64,000 nucleotides of DNA from Pseudomonas putida (lineage in GTDB: Bacteria > Pseudomonadota > Gammaproteobacteria > Pseudomonadales > Pseudomonadaceae). Below are positions 33,772-42,543 of this stretch, piece by piece (position 1 is the stretch's first letter; each line of letters starts with the position of its first letter). The translations under genes and the position numbers were made by a program. Location of the stretch: the NCBI GenBank assembly GCA_041071465.1, contig CP163498.1:4606001-4670000 (forward strand), written 5' to 3'. The notes under the pieces are model-generated. The model searched no databases. It was not told where the DNA came from and saw nothing but the letters and a program-made list of their open reading frames with translations.

Positions 33772-35114
33772 ATGACCCGCAGATCACCCCTGAAACTGGC
33801 GGCTTGCCTGGCACTGGCCAGCGTTGGCAACCAGGCCATGGCCGCAGAAGAAAGCGCTGAAGGCTTTGTCGAGGGCAGTACCCTCAGCGTGCTCAACCGC
33901 AATTTCTACTTCAACCGCGACAACCGCGATTCCGCCGCCCCCACGCACAACCCCAACAAGCAGCCTGACAATGGCTACTCCGAAGCCTGGGCTCACGCTG
34001 TGATTACCCGCTTCGAGTCGGGCTTCACCCAGGGTACTGTCGGTGTTGGCCTGGATGCGTTCGCCATGCTTGGCCTCAAGCTCGACACCGGCGGCGGTCG
34101 CAACGGCGGGCGTAGCTCTTTCGATGTAATGCCCGTTGACCGTGATGGCCAGGCCCGTGACGAATACACCAAGATAGGTGGCGCGGCCAAGGTGCGCCTG
34201 TTCGACACGGTCCTGAAGGTAGGCGATGTGTTCCCGGCCAACCCGGTGGTGGCGGCAGGCGACTCGCGGCTACTGCCGGAAAGCTTCCGTGGCGTGACCC
34301 TGGAGAACACCAGCATCAAGGACCTGACCTTGCAGGCCGGGCGTTTGCACGCCATGAGCCAGCCAATGTCCAGCGACCTGCGGGAAAACTTCGTGACCTT
34401 CTACGGCGGCCCGGTCGATTCGCCGTGGATTGCCTATGGCGGTGGTGACTACACGCTCAATGACCATGTCAGCGTCAGCCTGTTCAGCAGCCGGCTCAAG
34501 GATGTGTGGAACCAGTACTACGCCGGCACCAGCCTGAGCTGGCCGTTGAGCGATGAGTGGCCCTGCTTGGCGGTTTCAACTATTACAAGGCGGTTGATGA
34601 AGGGCAGCGGCGCCTGGGTGCCTTCGACAATGACATCTGGAGCGCCAAGGTCGGCGTGCGCCTTGGCGCTCACACCCTGGCGCTGACTCACCAGCGCAAC
34701 AACGGCGACGATGACTTCGACTACCTGCGCCAGTCCGACTCGATCTTCCTCGACAACTCTATCCAGTACAGCGACTTCAACTCGCCCAAGGAGCGCTCGT
34801 GGATGCTGCGTTACGACCTGAACATGGCCGCCTATGGCGTGCCTGGCCTGTCGTTCATGACGCGCTACGGCAAGGGCACAGACGCCGACTACTCCAATGC
34901 CAACGCCACCTACATGCGCCGCGACGGCGACGGCAACCCACTGACCGACCAGAAGCGCTGGGAACGTGACATCGAGGTCAAGTACGTGGTGCAGACCGGC
35001 GCAGCCAAGGACCTGTCATTGCGCGTGCGCCAGGCCACCACCCGGGCCACGGCCTTCGAGTCGGACCTGGACGAAGTACGGCTGATCGTGGAATACCCGC
35101 TTTCGATCCTGTGA
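33772..35114 (+). pseudogene. OprD-family outer-membrane porin, frameshifted
   Basis: Start ATG 33772 after CAAGGAG. Signal peptide ends NQAMAAEESAEGF, followed by the OprD opening SVLNRNFYFNRDNR. The frame is lost at 34558-34563 (TGGCCC). Adding one G there gives SWPLSDEWALLGGFNYYK and a continuous 447-residue protein with the C-terminal tail DEVRLIVEYPLSIL. OprD porins pass basic amino acids or small carboxylates across the outer membrane. No regulator or permease is adjacent to hint at the substrate. Loss of one base in a short G run suggests a sequence error. Confidence 0.85.
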
Positions 35115-35162
35115 ATTCACCTTGGCAGCCTTGTTGCTCCTTTGGTTTGGGTGAATATTTTG

Positions 35163-35188
35163 GCGCTCCGCATGGAGCGCTTTTTTTT
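35163..35188 (+). terminator. Rho-independent terminator of the porin gene
   Basis: GCGCTCC-GCAT-GGAGCGC followed by eight T (35181-35188), 49 bases after the porin stop. Confidence 0.85.
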
Positions 35189-35246
35189 CGGGCTATTAAG
35201 TTGCAGCTAGACTCATGGGTTCACACCCTTTCAGGGAGCCAGGACC

Positions 35247-35726
35247 ATGACTGCCAAGAATACCGTCTGCCTGTGGTATGACCACGATGCCGAAGAAGCG
35301 GCGAACTTCTATGCCCGAACCTTCCCCGATAGCCAGGTGGTCGCGGTGCACCAGGCACCCGGCGATTACCCTTCAGGCAAGCAGGGCGATGTGATTACCG
35401 TGGAGTTCACGGTAATGGGCATTCCTTGCGTCGGGCTCAACGGTGGTTCGACCTTCAAGCACTGCGAGGCGTTTTCGTTCCAGGTCAGCACCGCGGACCA
35501 AGCCGAGACCGACCGTTTGTGGGATGCCATTGTCGGCAACGGTGGCGAGGCCAGCGTGTGTGGTTGGTGCAAGGACAAATGGGGGATTTCGTGGCAGATT
35601 ACCCCACGTGTCCTCATCGAAGCCATCGGCCACCCCGACCGTGCGGCGGCCAAGCGGGCGTTCGAGGCCATGATGCAGATGGGCAAGATCGATGTGGCCA
35701 AGATAGAGGCGGCATTGAAGGGTTGA
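35247..35726 (+). CDS. VOC-superfamily protein (PhnB/3-demethylubiquinone methyltransferase-like fold)
   Basis: A 159-residue protein opening NTVCLWYDHDAEEAANFYARTFPDS, with GLNGGSTFKHCEAFSFQV and a C-terminal GISWQITPRVL, the standard layout of the PhnB/YnfE group within the glyoxalase fold. Older annotations call these 3-demethylubiquinone-9 methyltransferases, but the fold gives no methyltransferase activity; the reaction is unknown. Start follows GGAGCCAGGACC. Monocistronic. Confidence 0.88.
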   Translation: MTAKNTVCLWYDHDAEEAANFYARTFPDSQVVAVHQAPGDYPSGKQGDVITVEFTVMGIPCVGLNGGSTFKHCEAFSFQVSTADQAETDRLWDAIVGNGGEASVCGWCKDKWGISWQITPRVLIEAIGHPDRAAAKRAFEAMMQMGKIDVAKIEAALKG

Positions 35727-35810
35727 GGCAGGTTCTGCTTAAGTCCCCGCCTCGCAGCCCCTTTAGGTGACACAAGGCCGTTTCGACAGGGACCGCCCAG
35801 CCTTGCAGGG

Positions 35811-37559
35811 TCAGGTTTGGGAAACTTCGTTCGCTGCCGTTACCGGCTTTGTCGAAGCCTTCTTTTCCTGCACCACAATGTAAAATTCCTCACCATGCTT
35901 TACCGCACCATACAGCACGGCTTTTTCGATCAGTTCGTTGCCGCGCAGGTGACGCAGCATCATCGGGTCCTTGCGCAGGTCGCGGTAAAGCGCCAGGCAC
36001 AGCAGTACCATCACCATCACGAACGGCAAGGCGACGACGATGGTCAGGTTCTGCAGCCCGGTCAGTGCCTCGCCGGGGTCACGCGGGTCGCCAATCGCCA
36101 GCATGATCGCCGCCACCGTCCCGGTCAGCGCGCCCCAGAAAATTACCGTGCGCCGTGATGGCGCGGTGGTGCCGTGTTCCGATAGCGTGCCCATCACCAG
36201 CGAGGCTGCATCGGCTCCCGAGACGAAGAAAATGCCTACCAGGATCATCACCAGCACCGAAGTCGCCGAGGCCAGCGGGTAGCTGTCCAGCAGTTGGTAC
36301 AACGCGTGGTTGCTGTTGACCGCACCGTTGGCCAATTGGAGGGCACCCTCGCGCACGGCATCGATGGCGGCGCCGCCGAAGATGGTGAACCACACCAGGC
36401 TGACCAGGCTCGGCACCAGCAGCACCCCTGTAACGAACTGGCGGATGGTGCGGCCGCGGCTGATGCGGGCGATGAACATGCCCACGAATGGCGTCCAGGA
36501 AATCCACCAGGCCCAGTAGAACACGGTCCAGCCGGCCAGCCAGTTGTTCATCTGCTCGCCGCCACTGGCGTTGGTGCGGGCCATCATTTCCGGGAGCATC
36601 TTGATGTAGATGCCGAGCGATGTCGGCAGCAGGTTGAGCATCAACAGGGTTGGCCCGACCATGAACACGAACACCGCCAGCACCAGCGCCAGCACCATGT
36701 TGGTGTTGGAAAGCCACTGGATACCCTTGCCGATGCCCGACACCGCCGAGGTGACGAAGGCAATGGTCAGCAGGGTGATGATCGAGATGTAGAACAGCTT
36801 GCCGGGGCTTTCGATCCAGCCGTTGTATTCCAGGCCGCCGGCAATCTGCAGCGCACCCAGGCCCAGCGAGGCGGCCGAGCCGAACAGCGTGGCGAAAATC
36901 GCCATCATGTCGATCAGGCGGCCGAGTGGGCCGTTGGCGTGCTTGCCGATCAGCGGCCGGAAGGCTGCGGAAATCAACTGCGAGCGGCCACGGCGGAAGG
37001 TGCCGTAGGCGATCACCAGGCCGACGATGGCGTACATGGCCCAGGGGTGCAGGGTCCAGTGGAACAGGGTGGTGGCCATCGCCACCTGCATCGCTTCGCT
37101 GGTCTGCCCGCTGGCCGAACCGGGCGGCGGCGATACGTAGTGCGACAGTGGCTCGGCCACGCCGAAGAACATCAGGCCGATCCCCATGCCTGCGCTGAAC
37201 ATCATTGCTACCCAGGACACCGTGCGGAACTCCGGCTGTTCGCCATCACGGCCCAACGGAATTCTGCCGTAGCGGCTGGCGGCCAGCCACAGCACGAACA
37301 CCACGAACAGGGTGGAAGTGAGCACGAAGAACCAGCCAAAATTGAGAATGACCCAGGATTGCGCGCTGGAGGCGCTGCTGGCCAGGCTGGCCTGGTTGAG
37401 GAAGCCCCAGAGCACGAATGCGATGGCCAGGAGGCTGGTGAAGCCAAAGACGATCCAGTCGAGTTTGCCCTCGAAATGTCGGTCCTGGCGGGCTTCTGCG
37501 GTTTTCGAGGGGTCTGTCACGCCAAGATCGAGTGTTTCGGTGATGTGTTCCTTTGCCAT
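35811..37559 (-). CDS. BCCT-family betaine/carnitine/choline transporter
   Basis: A 582-residue membrane protein of about twelve helices. The BCCT substrate-site segment is present as FYWAWWISWTPFVGMFIARISRGRT (about residues 340-365). GMGIGLMFFGVAEPLSHY is the Gly-rich helix usual in sodium- or proton-coupled members. C-terminal tail of about 60 residues is hydrophilic and may be the osmosensing part. Imports quaternary ammonium compounds for osmoprotection or as nutrient. No betaine catabolic genes are near. The 316 bases upstream (37560-37875) contain no convincing gene. Confidence 0.92.
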   Translation of the reverse strand: MAKEHITETLDLGVTDPSKTAEARQDRHFEGKLDWIVFGFTSLLAIAFVLWGFLNQASLASSASSAQSWVILNFGWFFVLTSTLFVVFVLWLAASRYGRIPLGRDGEQPEFRTVSWVAMMFSAGMGIGLMFFGVAEPLSHYVSPPPGSASGQTSEAMQVAMATTLFHWTLHPWAMYAIVGLVIAYGTFRRGRSQLISAAFRPLIGKHANGPLGRLIDMMAIFATLFGSAASLGLGALQIAGGLEYNGWIESPGKLFYISIITLLTIAFVTSAVSGIGKGIQWLSNTNMVLALVLAVFVFMVGPTLLMLNLLPTSLGIYIKMLPEMMARTNASGGEQMNNWLAGWTVFYWAWWISWTPFVGMFIARISRGRTIRQFVTGVLLVPSLVSLVWFTIFGGAAIDAVREGALQLANGAVNSNHALYQLLDSYPLASATSVLVMILVGIFFVSGADAASLVMGTLSEHGTTAPSRRTVIFWGALTGTVAAIMLAIGDPRDPGEALTGLQNLTIVVALPFVMVMVLLCLALYRDLRKDPMMLRHLRGNELIEKAVLYGAVKHGEEFYIVVQEKKASTKPVTAANEVSQT

Positions 37560-37875
37560 GAATGATGAGGCCCCTTTGTGGTTTACCTGCGTATGCAGGC
37601 TTGTTGTTGTATGGGCTACCGAGCGCGATGAAGGCTTCGGCGGGGTGGAGTGCTGGCGCGATTATCCTGCGCCGGAAAAGGCGACGCCTGTCCCCATAGC
37701 GCCCTGGGGCGTCCATTACGCGACTTGGCAAATACTTTTAGTTCTGGGGGCAGTGGCCCTTTCTGCCTCGGCTTCTGGTAACCTGATGGGCATTACCCGG
37801 GCCCGCACATACGAGCACCGTAGAAGCGCTGCTGCTTGCGGCCCTGGCCGTACCAGGAAACGGAGATTCGTCATA

Positions 37876-38192
37876 ATGGCCACTGACCGTGTGAGCCTGA
37901 TTCATTTCGATAAATTGAGCATGAGCCCTGCCGCTGCCGATCGGTTCCAGAAAGCCCTCGACGCGCTGGCAGCGCTCAAGCTGCAGGACCGTTACGTGTA
38001 CCTCATCGCTCCTTATCTGGGTGATATCGCTGACGCCTCCGACCTTGAACAACTGGACACCGCCCTGGGCCAGTGCATTCGTGTGGTCGATGAGCTGCTG
38101 GCTGCCAGGTCGGTCAGCAAGGCCAAGGCCGAAGAAGTACGCCAGGTGTTTCACAGCGCCGCCGAACGTGCTCGGCGGAAATGCCCGGCTGA
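37876..38192 (+). pseudogene. Small conserved-looking hypothetical protein, probably frameshifted near its end
   Basis: ATG at 37876 opens MATDRVSLIHFDKLSMSPAA and reads as a helical, soluble protein through KAKAEEVRQVFHSAAERAR. As written, the frame then runs to 38283 over the DUF1289 gene with a Trp/His/Arg-rich tail. Restoring one G in CTCGGCGG (near 38171-38178) gives ...ARAEMPG and TGA at 38190-38192, a 105-residue protein ending nine bases before the DUF1289 ATG, a typical operon junction. I do not recognise the family. Confidence 0.6.
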
Positions 38193-38200
38193 GTGGTGGC

Positions 38201-38401
38201 ATGGCCAAAGACATCGACAACCCTTGCGTCTCTTTATGCCAGCTGAACAGCGAGCTGTGCGTGAGCTGCGGCCGCACCCGTGACGAAATCCGCAAGTGGC
38301 GGGGCATGAAGCGCCCCGAGAAGATGGCCACTGTGCAGCGGGCGGCGACGCGAATGAAGGCTATCGCCAAGAAGGCGGCCAAGCGGCAGAATGCCGACTG
38401 A
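38201..38401 (+). CDS. DUF1289-family small cysteine-rich protein
   Basis: A 66-residue protein with the DUF1289 pattern NPCVSLCQLNSELCVSCGRT followed by DEIRKWRGM, then a basic tail. The four cysteines look like a metal or Fe-S site; function is unknown. Start at ATG 38201, directly behind the hypothetical gene at 37876, with which it probably forms an operon. The frame opens upstream but the conserved part starts here. Confidence 0.85.
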   Translation: MAKDIDNPCVSLCQLNSELCVSCGRTRDEIRKWRGMKRPEKMATVQRAATRMKAIAKKAAKRQNAD

Positions 38402-38450
38402 GCCTGCGTGCCATTCACGCAACCTTTCCTGATTGTTTGTCGAGCCTGAA

Positions 38451-39092
38451 ATGGATTCTCACTCGCTGTTTGCGTTTACCCTGGTCGCCGCCATCGCGAT
38501 CGCCAGCCCTGGCCCTGCCACCTTGATGGCCATCAACAACAGTCTGGCCCATGGCCAGCGCAGCGCGATCTGGTCGTCGCTGGGCAATGGCACGGGCCTG
38601 TTCTGTCTGTCGGCCGCGGCCATGTTGGGGTTGGGCGCATTGCTGGCCAGTTCTGAAGTGCTGTTCAATGCCGTGAAAATCCTGGGGGCAGGCTACCTGT
38701 TTTACCTGGGGGTGCGGCAGTTGTTGAAAAAAAGCCCGATGCTGGAGCAGGGCGCCGCAGAGGGTGCAGCCAAGGCAAGGCCTACGCCGCTGAAACTGTT
38801 CAAGTCGGCCTTTCTGACGGCGGTGACCAACCCCAAGGCGACCATGTTCTTCACCGCGCTGTTCCCGCAGTTCATCGACCAGGGCGCGGCGTTATTACCG
38901 CAGTTCCTGACCTTGACAGGCATTTTCGTGGCCTTGTCGCTTACTTCACTGAGCTTGTATGCCGCCCTGGCTGCGCGGGCCAAGGGTGTGTTGACCCGAC
39001 CTTCGCTGTCGCGCTGGGTGAGCCGGGTGGTGGGCACCACCTTTATCGGTTTTGGCGCGGCGATCCTGGCAATGCGGCGGCAGGGGGCCTGA
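38451..39092 (+). CDS. LysE/RhtB-family exporter
   Basis: A 213-residue membrane protein with IAIASPGPATLMAINNSLAHG at the N-terminus and FKSAFLTAVTNPKATMFFTALFPQFI in the middle, the two LysE blocks. Start at 38451 (MDSHS). It is the third LysE-type exporter in the window and is distinct from the pair at 2.6-3.9 kb. Export substrate unknown; 49 bases downstream of DUF1289. Confidence 0.9.
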   Translation: MDSHSLFAFTLVAAIAIASPGPATLMAINNSLAHGQRSAIWSSLGNGTGLFCLSAAAMLGLGALLASSEVLFNAVKILGAGYLFYLGVRQLLKKSPMLEQGAAEGAAKARPTPLKLFKSAFLTAVTNPKATMFFTALFPQFIDQGAALLPQFLTLTGIFVALSLTSLSLYAALAARAKGVLTRPSLSRWVSRVVGTTFIGFGAAILAMRRQGA

Positions 39093-39299
39093 AAAGGCCG
39101 GATTCCAGTCAACTGTGCGGGCCCTCATTGTCTATCCTCCGGCGGTTTTTCTGCTGGCCGATGAAAGGCCCGTCTATTGGCCGCTGATGGTCCAGACTGC
39201 CTAGAAGACGCACAGATGATTGCTGCAGCCGACCACAGTAGGTGGCAGCCTTTGGCCACCATGTCGGGTCGCCGGATGTACATGTGCCGAGGGTCGTAG

Positions 39300-40088
39300 A
39301 TGATCGAGCGTTGCTTTCGCCGCGCCTTGCTACTGTTGTGCCTGTTGCCGCTGCCCCTGGCTGCGGTAGCGGATGATGCATGCCGACGGCTCACCGCGAC
39401 CGGCAATCCTGAATACCCGCCGTACTTGTGGCGCGACCCGCAAAACCCCCAGCAATTGATCGGTGCCAATGCTGACCTGCTCAAGTACTTGGGCAAGCAG
39501 TTGGGGCTGGATATCGAAGTGGTTTACGGCGGGCCGTGGTCGCGAGCCCAGGAAGAGGTGCGCACCGGTCGGATCGATTTGCTGGCCGGGTATTTCCTGA
39601 CCGAAGCACGCCGGCTGCAGATGGACTTCATTGCCCCGCCATTCCTGCATACCCCCAGCGTGGTCTGGGTGCGCCAGGACAATGCCTTTGCCTACCGACA
39701 ATGGGCCGACCTCAAGGGCCACAAGGGCGGCACTCTGGTCAACAACAGCCATGGCCAGCAGTTCGATGAATACGCCCGGGCCAACCTAACCCTTGAAGCG
39801 GTGCCCAGCGCCCGGCAGGCGTTCGAGAAGCTGATGCACAAGCGCAGCGATTACGTGGTGTACGAGCAGTACCCTGGTATGGCGCTGGCGCGTACCTTGG
39901 GCATCGCAGCCACTGTGCAGGTGTTGCAGCCGCCAGTGTCCAGCGAAGGGTTGTACCTGGCGATTTCGCATGATTCGCCCTGTAACCTGCCGCAGTTGCG
40001 TGAGGCGCTGGCGCGGGAAATGGCGAAGATAGTTGCCGGAGCGCTGCCCGATCATTTGCTGAAGCAGAACCTGGAGCGGTGGCAGTAA
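39300..40088 (+). CDS. Periplasmic solute-binding protein, family 3 (amino-acid type)
   Basis: A 262-residue protein with a signal peptide (LLLLCLLPLPLAAVADD). The mature fold opens LTATGNPEYPPYLWRDP and has LLKYLGKQLGLDIEVVYG and GRIDLLAGYFLTEARR, the SBP_bac_3 pattern seen in polar amino-acid receptors and in orphan proteins of many pseudomonads. No permease or ATPase is nearby, so it may feed a distant transporter or act as a sensor partner. Confidence 0.85.
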   Translation: MIERCFRRALLLLCLLPLPLAAVADDACRRLTATGNPEYPPYLWRDPQNPQQLIGANADLLKYLGKQLGLDIEVVYGGPWSRAQEEVRTGRIDLLAGYFLTEARRLQMDFIAPPFLHTPSVVWVRQDNAFAYRQWADLKGHKGGTLVNNSHGQQFDEYARANLTLEAVPSARQAFEKLMHKRSDYVVYEQYPGMALARTLGIAATVQVLQPPVSSEGLYLAISHDSPCNLPQLREALAREMAKIVAGALPDHLLKQNLERWQ

Positions 40089-40105
40089 CGCGCAGGTGCG
40101 CGCTT

Positions 40106-41124
40106 CTACAGGGACCGTGCCAATCGTTCTGCTTCCTTGGCTTGGGTGACGTTGACTGCCCCAGGCAAACTGACGTTGTTCTTCGCCGCGAGGATCTCGG
40201 CCATGACGCTGACTGCAATTTCCGCTGGGGTCTTGCTGCCGATGTAGATGCCAATCGGGCCGTGCAAGCGCCGCAGCGAAGCTTCGCTCTCACCGAAGTG
40301 CTCGATCAGCCGTTCACGGCGTAATTGGCTGTTGCGCCGCGAACCGATGGCGCCAATGTAGAACGCCGGGCTGTGCAACGCTTCGAGCAGGGCCAGATCA
40401 TCCAGTTTTGGGTCGTGGCTGACGGCGACGATGGCGCTGCGAACGTCAGCGGCGAAGGCGCGGACCACGTCGTCTGGCATGCCAGGCAGCAAGTTGACCC
40501 GGCAACATTCCAGCCTGCCGTGTACTCCGGGCGCGGGTCGCACAGCGAAACGCTGAAACCGTTGAACAGGGCCATGGTGGCGAGGTACTCGGCCAGTGCG
40601 CCGGCACCGATCAGCAGCAGGCGGTAGCCTGGGCCGAGGGTGCTGAGCATGCGCTGGCCATCGAAGCTGAACAGTTCAGGCAAGCCCGTGGCGCAGAGGC
40701 TGGCTTCGCCGCTTCGCAGGTTCAGGTCACGGCGTACCAGGCTTGCGCGGTCGAGGCAGGCCAGCAGTTGTTCAAGGTGCTCCAGCGAAGGGGTGAACTC
40801 CAGCACCAGTTCGAGGGTACCTCCACAGGGCAGGCCGAAGCGGTGGGCCTCGTCGGCACTGACGCCATAGCGCACGACCTGGGGCTGGCTGGCGGGCATG
40901 CCGGGGCCTTCGTATGCACGGGTGTAGCGATGGATGAGGTCGTCCTCGATGCAGCCCCCGGAAACACTGCCGACCATTCGACCGTCACTGCGCAGGGCCA
41001 TCATCGAGCCGACCGGGCGCGGGGATGAGCCCCAGGTGCGGGCGACCGTGGCGAGCAGGGCGCGGTGGCCGGCTGCAAGCCAGTCACGGGTAGTGCGCAG
41101 GACCAGCAGGTCGATGCTTTCCAT
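40106..41124 (-). pseudogene. XdhC/CoxI-family molybdenum hydroxylase accessory protein, frameshifted
   Basis: From ATG 41124 the frame shows the XdhC N-terminal domain (TVARTWGSSPRPVGSMMAL, GSVSGGCIEDDL) and then the NAD-like domain (LLLIGAGALAEYLATMA, SLCDPRPEYTAGW). It loses frame at CCC 40498-40500. Adding one base gives NVAGVNLLPGMPDDVVRAF and then the conserved SHDPKLDDLALLEAL and FYIGAIGSRRN to 40106, 339 residues. XdhC-type proteins sulfurate and insert molybdopterin into the partner enzyme, here the adjacent 42.5-45.2 kb hydroxylase. Loss of one G/C in a short run is probably a sequence error. Confidence 0.88.
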
Positions 41125-41163
41125 TGGGGCTCCATTAACCTAGGTGTTCAAAAGTTGTCCGAT

Positions 41164-42525
41164 TCAGCGCATATGCAAGATGATCGGGCTGCTACTGGCC
41201 GGGTTGGTATGCCCTCGCAGCTTGCCCACTGCTTGCGCGTTCACCGCGCCACCCTGGTTACCCCATGCCGTACGCACGAAGCTCAGCACTTCGGCAATCT
41301 CCTGATCACTCATCTGTTCGCGAAAAGCCGGCATGCGATAGGCATCCGGCACCCCGGCAGCCACCACCCGCTGCGAACCGTTGAGGGTGATATTGATGGC
41401 CGAGGCATCCTCCCTGGCCAGTGCCGAGGTTGCCCCGGCCAACGGCGGCATCCATTCGGCCTGGCCTTTGCCGTCCAGGCCGTGGCAGGAGGCGCAGCGG
41501 GTCACATAGGCATGCGCCCCAGGGCTGTCGAGCTGCGCAGCTGCCGATTCGGCCCGGTATTGCCACGGCGCGCCGTCACGCTGTGGGTCACCGGGCAGGG
41601 ACTTCAGGTAGTGGGCGATGGCGGCCAGGTCATCGTCATGCATGAATTGCGTGGAGTTGTTGAACGCCTCGGTCATCGAACCAAATACCACGGCATGCCG
41701 GTTGCGCCCGGTCTTCAGAAACTGCGCAATCTCAGCCTCGCTCCAGCGCCCCAGCCCGGTGTTGTGGTCGGCGCGCAGGCTAGGTGCGTACCAGCCGTCG
41801 AGCAAGGCGCCAGCCAGGAACGGCTTGCCACTGTCATCCAGTGCCTTCTCGTTGAACGCCAGGCCGCGCGGTGTATGGCAACTGCCGCAGTGGCCAGGCC
41901 CCTGGACGATGTAGGCGCCACGGTTCCATTGCGCATCTTGCCCGGCCTTGTCGGCGTAAGGCGTTGTGGCAGCGAACAGCCCGTTCCACAAGGCGATTGG
42001 CCAGCGCAGGTTCAGTGGCCAGGGGATGTCGCTGGCCAGGTTGGTCTGCTGCACCGGTTGCACGCTGTGCATGAAAAAGGCGTACAGCGCCTTTACATCG
42101 TCATCAGTGAGCTTGGCATAGGACGGGTAGGGCATCGCCGGGTACAGCCGTCGACCACCGGGCGCGACACCTTGGCGCACGGCGCGGTCGAAGTCGGCCA
42201 GGCTGTAGTTGCCGATACCCTTGTCGCGATCGGGAGTGATGTTGGTGGCGTGGATTGCCCCCAGTGGGGTGGCCATCTCCAGCCCGCCGGCAAACGGTTT
42301 GCCGTCTGGCAGGCTGTGGCAGGCCACGCAGTCGCTAAGCCGGGCCACGTACTCGCCGCGGCTGATCAGCGCCGGGTCGGCTTCGGTGGCCTGCGCCTGC
42401 GCCTGGGCCTGGGCTTCGGCGAACGGCGAAGCAGGCTCACGGGTGACATACCAGGCCAGCAGGCCTGCCGCGACCAGGCACGGCAGCGCCAGCCAGCCAG
42501 CGGTTCTTGCGAAACGATGGGTCAT
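41164..42525 (-). CDS. Triheme cytochrome c subunit of the molybdenum hydroxylase
   Basis: A 453-residue protein with an N-terminal membrane anchor or signal (GWLALPCLVAAGLLAWYV) and three CxxCH heme sites (CVACH near 60, CGSCH near 205, CASCH near 340). This matches the cytochrome c subunits of membrane-bound alcohol/aldehyde dehydrogenases. It follows the large subunit by 18 bases and would pass electrons from it to the respiratory chain. Confidence 0.92.
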   Translation of the reverse strand: MTHRFARTAGWLALPCLVAAGLLAWYVTREPASPFAEAQAQAQAQATEADPALISRGEYVARLSDCVACHSLPDGKPFAGGLEMATPLGAIHATNITPDRDKGIGNYSLADFDRAVRQGVAPGGRRLYPAMPYPSYAKLTDDDVKALYAFFMHSVQPVQQTNLASDIPWPLNLRWPIALWNGLFAATTPYADKAGQDAQWNRGAYIVQGPGHCGSCHTPRGLAFNEKALDDSGKPFLAGALLDGWYAPSLRADHNTGLGRWSEAEIAQFLKTGRNRHAVVFGSMTEAFNNSTQFMHDDDLAAIAHYLKSLPGDPQRDGAPWQYRAESAAAQLDSPGAHAYVTRCASCHGLDGKGQAEWMPPLAGATSALAREDASAINITLNGSQRVVAAGVPDAYRMPAFREQMSDQEIAEVLSFVRTAWGNQGGAVNAQAVGKLRGHTNPASSSPIILHMR

Positions 42526-42543
42526 GGGGCGTCCCTTGTGCGA

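Noticed and set aside
36294..37565. 423-residue plus-strand frame over the BCCT transporter
   Set aside because: His/Gln/Glu-rich shadow with no recognisable domain; the opposite strand is a full-length transporter.
37560..37875. Coding region in the gap upstream of the BCCT gene
   Set aside because: The open frame crossing it (37312-38283) starts antisense inside the transporter gene and its translation here has no signal, domain or ribosome-binding site.
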